Positions 21,239 through 23,225 of a DNA stretch of 23,225 bases are shown piece by piece; position 1 is the stretch's first letter; the number at the start of each line of letters is the position of its first letter. The position numbers and the translations under genes are program-made. Under the pieces are notes generated by a model, which made no database searches, had not been told where the DNA came from, and worked only from the letters and a program-made list of their open reading frames with translations. Origin of the DNA: a virus; IMG/VR virus record IMGVR_UViG_3300009155_000285, positions 1 to 23,225 of that record, one strand, 5' to 3'.

Positions 21239-22848
21239 GCTGGTAAATGTTTGTCGGCTCTAGAATTCTTAGCTACCTTGCCTTTACCTACCGTTTTACC
21301 GCGAGCTTTCTGCACCCTGTCCATCATCGCATAAAGCTTACGAGCGCCAGCTTCTGTAGAGCCGTTGCCCAACTCAGAAACAATACGGGCAGGCACCACA
21401 AATTCACCGTCGGCTAGCCGAGCGGGTTGCTTACGTCCTATGGTTGCAGGTATTGAATCGGACACCCCATCACCGGGGCCACGAAGCAGCCGACCACCAT
21501 CAGAATAACCGCCTAAGTTGTAGTGGGCGTCGGATATGCCTCCGGTTGCCATCGGGGTAGTTGGTGGTACTTGCGCAGTAAACTGTTGGTTCTGGGCGTT
21601 GTAATCGTATCCTTGCGGGGCCTCTGACGGCGTGCTCATGCCGCTTTCAATGTATTTTTGGATCTGCGGGTCGTATGTGTATTTCTTTGTTGGGGAATTA
21701 GAATCAAGCCCCATAAGTTGCGGGAATCTTTGCCGCAAAAAATCAGTTGCCGTATCGGTGGCAAATCTACCCATATCTCCGGGCCCGTATGTAGGTACGC
21801 CACCATCTGCCATCTTCATAACAGACTCACCTGCGGGCCAACCCATCATGCCACCATCAGCGGCAGTTCTTGGGCGGTACGAACCCGCGTAATAAGACTT
21901 CTCTCTGCCATACGGGTCAGCGGAGGGAGTCGGCAAAGCTGCGCCGGGATAGTAATCATACTGTTGGCCGGGGTCTCTATCTACTGGCGTAGTTGGAACT
22001 CCGGGCTGATTTTGTGAAGCCAATAAAGGCCCAGCCACCATACCAGCGGTTTGTATGGGGTGTGTCATTGCAAAATTAGTCAAGTTCTTCCCGGTAAAAC
22101 CTTCGCCCATAGCACCAGCACGCTCCATTGGAGTCATGTTGGCAAAAGAAGCTTTCGCCATGTCGTTTGTTATACCAGTCGGCGCAGTCGATACGGGCGC
22201 GGGTGTGACGGGTGCAACGGGTGTGACGGGTGCAACGGGTGTGACGGGTGCAACGGGCGAAACCTGAGAAGGTGATAGTCCTGCCATTGCGTTTGGAACG
22301 GGCGCTGCGCCTGCTGAAGCGCCGCCAAATTCGCCGATAAGTTGATTCATACCTGCACTACCGCTAGAAGGCGCAAGTGGCGCTAATGGAGTACCTTGTG
22401 GAAAGGCTGACATGGGCCCCCCAACAGTTGTAGCCGCACTGGGAGCTGCCTTGGCCGCTTCTGGTACTACGGCATTAGCTGATTTCACACCCTCCATAGC
22501 CAAGCTTTCGCCTAGGCTGGCACCGCCATAAGCACTTAAACCGGCCATCAAACCTTGTTCTATGCTCCCACGATTAAGCAGCATACTTCCAGCGCCAACA
22601 ATAGCCGCAGCACCCAAAGGCTGCATGCCCGGTATCATCATTAACCCAGCGCCAGCCACCATAGGCAAGATAGACGACAAAAACCCAGCTTCAGGCAAAC
22701 CTGTGCTAGGGTTGACAGTCAGAGAACCTCCGTGAGCTTTGGCAATGTCTTGTAAGCTCTTGACTTCTCCATGAGACATATGGACAAGCGTTGTATCGGG
22801 GCCTCGACCTTTGGAAGCTAAATGTTGGGCAGCAATTTGTAGGCTCAT
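21235..22848 (-). CDS. Conserved phage virion/assembly protein with ADGEFVVPA C-terminal domain
   Basis: I use the ATG at 22848 (537 aa, MSLQIAAQHLASKGRGPDT), preceded by AAGAGGC. The frame opens at 22905, but that start would overlap the upstream gene and has no clear ribosome site. The N-terminal domain (LVHMSHGEVKSLQDIA, then AHGGSLTVNPSTGLPEAGFL) and the C-terminal domain (GPGDGVSDSIPATIG, QPARLADGEFVVPARIV, LGNGSTEAGARKLYAMMDR) are two modules I recognise from proteins in the structural region of many marine and freshwater phages, with no known function. Between them are hydrophobic Gly/Ala stretches (about residues 60-120), Pro/Val repeats and ADGG motifs. It lies directly after the fibre-like gene. 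Confidence 0.75.
   Translation of the reverse strand: MSLQIAAQHLASKGRGPDTTLVHMSHGEVKSLQDIAKAHGGSLTVNPSTGLPEAGFLSSILPMVAGAGLMMIPGMQPLGAAAIVGAGSMLLNRGSIEQGLMAGLSAYGGASLGESLAMEGVKSANAVVPEAAKAAPSAATTVGGPMSAFPQGTPLAPLAPSSGSAGMNQLIGEFGGASAGAAPVPNAMAGLSPSQVSPVAPVTPVAPVTPVAPVTPAPVSTAPTGITNDMAKASFANMTPMERAGAMGEGFTGKNLTNFAMTHPIQTAGMVAGPLLASQNQPGVPTTPVDRDPGQQYDYYPGAALPTPSADPYGREKSYYAGSYRPRTAADGGMMGWPAGESVMKMADGGVPTYGPGDMGRFATDTATDFLRQRFPQLMGLDSNSPTKKYTYDPQIQKYIESGMSTPSEAPQGYDYNAQNQQFTAQVPPTTPMATGGISDAHYNLGGYSDGGRLLRGPGDGVSDSIPATIGRKQPARLADGEFVVPARIVSELGNGSTEAGARKLYAMMDRVQKARGKTVGKGKVAKNSRADKHLPA
22202..22255 (-). repeat. Three exact tandem copies of an 18-bp repeat
   Basis: GGTGTGACGGGTGCAACG is repeated three times without a mismatch and in frame. 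It encodes VAPVTP units on the minus strand (PVAPVTPVAPVTPVAPVTPA), a Pro/Val extended linker in the 21235-22848 protein. Exact copies suggest recent expansion, so the copy number may vary between related phages. Confidence 0.9.
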
Positions 22849-22897
22849 AATTGCCTCTTGAAATATGGGTTGATATATGTTATCACGTTCAGTCCAA

Positions 22898-23225
22898 TTA
22901 ACCAACTTTCCAGTTGGTTCCGTCCGAGTACACGGGCACTTTTACAGCACCGCCGCCGACCACAGTTGAGCCAAAAGTTGGCAGCAAAGCATCCGACACA
23001 AAGGCCCTAGTTCCAACCCCAGAGGTAACCGCGCTAGGTAAAGTCGCCACGGTATAGACCGTAAAATTAATGGTGTCAAGGTTTAAACGTTGAAAATAAT
23101 CAATAGCGTTTAAGTTTGTTCCTGTAAAAGTGGAATTAGTTTTATCATAAACAAGGTTCAAAATACTGTAAGAACCTGCAAGACTTACCCGTTCTACGTT
23201 AGTTCCTGCTGAATTTAAAATAAAA
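22898..23225 (-). CDS. Tail-fibre-like protein, C-terminal part, truncated by the window edge
   Basis: The minus-strand frame is open from the right edge (base 23225) to a stop at 22898, so at least 108 residues of the 3' end are present and the start is outside. The TTG at 23161 is not needed as a start. The sequence VERVSLAGSYSILNLVYDK, then FTVYTVATLPSAVTSG, then GTRAFVSDALL, then VPVYSDGTNWKVG is the familiar closing module of phage tail fibre and structural proteins (LPSA...RAFV.DA...GGG...VPVYSDGT-W). It probably forms the trimerising or surface-exposed end of a fibre. It is followed by a 49-bp gap and then the next late gene. Confidence 0.8.
   Translation of the reverse strand, partial: FILNSAGTNVERVSLAGSYSILNLVYDKTNSTFTGTNLNAIDYFQRLNLDTINFTVYTVATLPSAVTSGVGTRAFVSDALLPTFGSTVVGGGAVKVPVYSDGTNWKVG

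Noticed and set aside
22202-22255. CRISPR-like direct repeats
   Set aside because: The units are 18 bp, adjacent, have no spacers and are in frame with a coding sequence.
22849-22905. Longer start of the 21235-22848 protein at 22905
   Set aside because: It would overlap the fibre-like gene and lacks a ribosome site, while ATG 22848 has AAGAGG at a good distance and gives the conserved N-terminus.
22898-23225. Possible diversity-generating retroelement target at the fibre gene end
   Set aside because: No reverse transcriptase, template repeat or A-rich variable repeat is seen. The gene is also cut by the window edge, so this cannot be judged further.

Overview
This window is a piece of a tailed double-stranded DNA phage (or a prophage of one). 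It is packed end to end with genes and has only four short intergenic gaps. It carries a phage-type family A DNA polymerase, a primase-helicase, several nucleases, and a block of very large virion-type proteins. There are no ribosomal RNA genes, tRNAs, metabolic genes or CRISPR arrays. The host cannot be fixed from the sequence. The moderate GC content, Shine-Dalgarno sites and sigma70-like promoters suggest a Gram-negative bacterium; a freshwater or marine proteobacterium is my guess, held weakly. No integrase or lysis gene is present here.

Layout: (1) 1-1486, plus strand: eight very small, mostly overlapping early-type genes. Two have zinc-binding cysteine patterns and one looks like a ribbon-helix-helix DNA binder. 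The block closes with a strong terminator at 1513-1536. (2) 1547-6519, plus strand: a promoter followed by VRR-NUC nuclease, DNA polymerase, RecB/Cas4-like nuclease, a second PD-(D/E)XK-like protein, an HNH nuclease and an SNF2-type helicase. (3) 6516-11189, plus strand: a near-copy of the first promoter followed by a conserved small phage protein, a putative zinc-containing ssDNA-binding protein with an acidic tail, an HTH protein, a 949-aa primase-helicase fusion and a small protein. The block closes with a terminator at 11242-11267. (4) 23225-11266, minus strand, convergent to the above: the end of a tail-fibre-like gene that runs off the window, a conserved structural or assembly-type protein, a GNAT-like protein, a 1012-aa Gln-rich repeat protein, and a 2173-aa polyvalent virion protein with an HExxH motif.

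How it fits together: blocks 2 and 3 supply a nearly complete phage replication and recombination set (polymerase, primase-helicase, ssDNA binder, helicase, nucleases). They are driven by two matching promoters that share a 16-nt element and are surrounded by CCTAAC/GTTAGG half-sites, probably operators of a phage-encoded regulator. Block 4 is a translationally coupled late module whose promoter lies outside the window.

The most interesting points are the shared promoter/operator architecture, the leucine at the 762-equivalent position and the altered motif C of the polymerase, the gp32-like candidate ssDNA-binding protein, the overlapping gene pair at 1043-1283, and the 2173-aa protein with an apparent metallopeptidase site.
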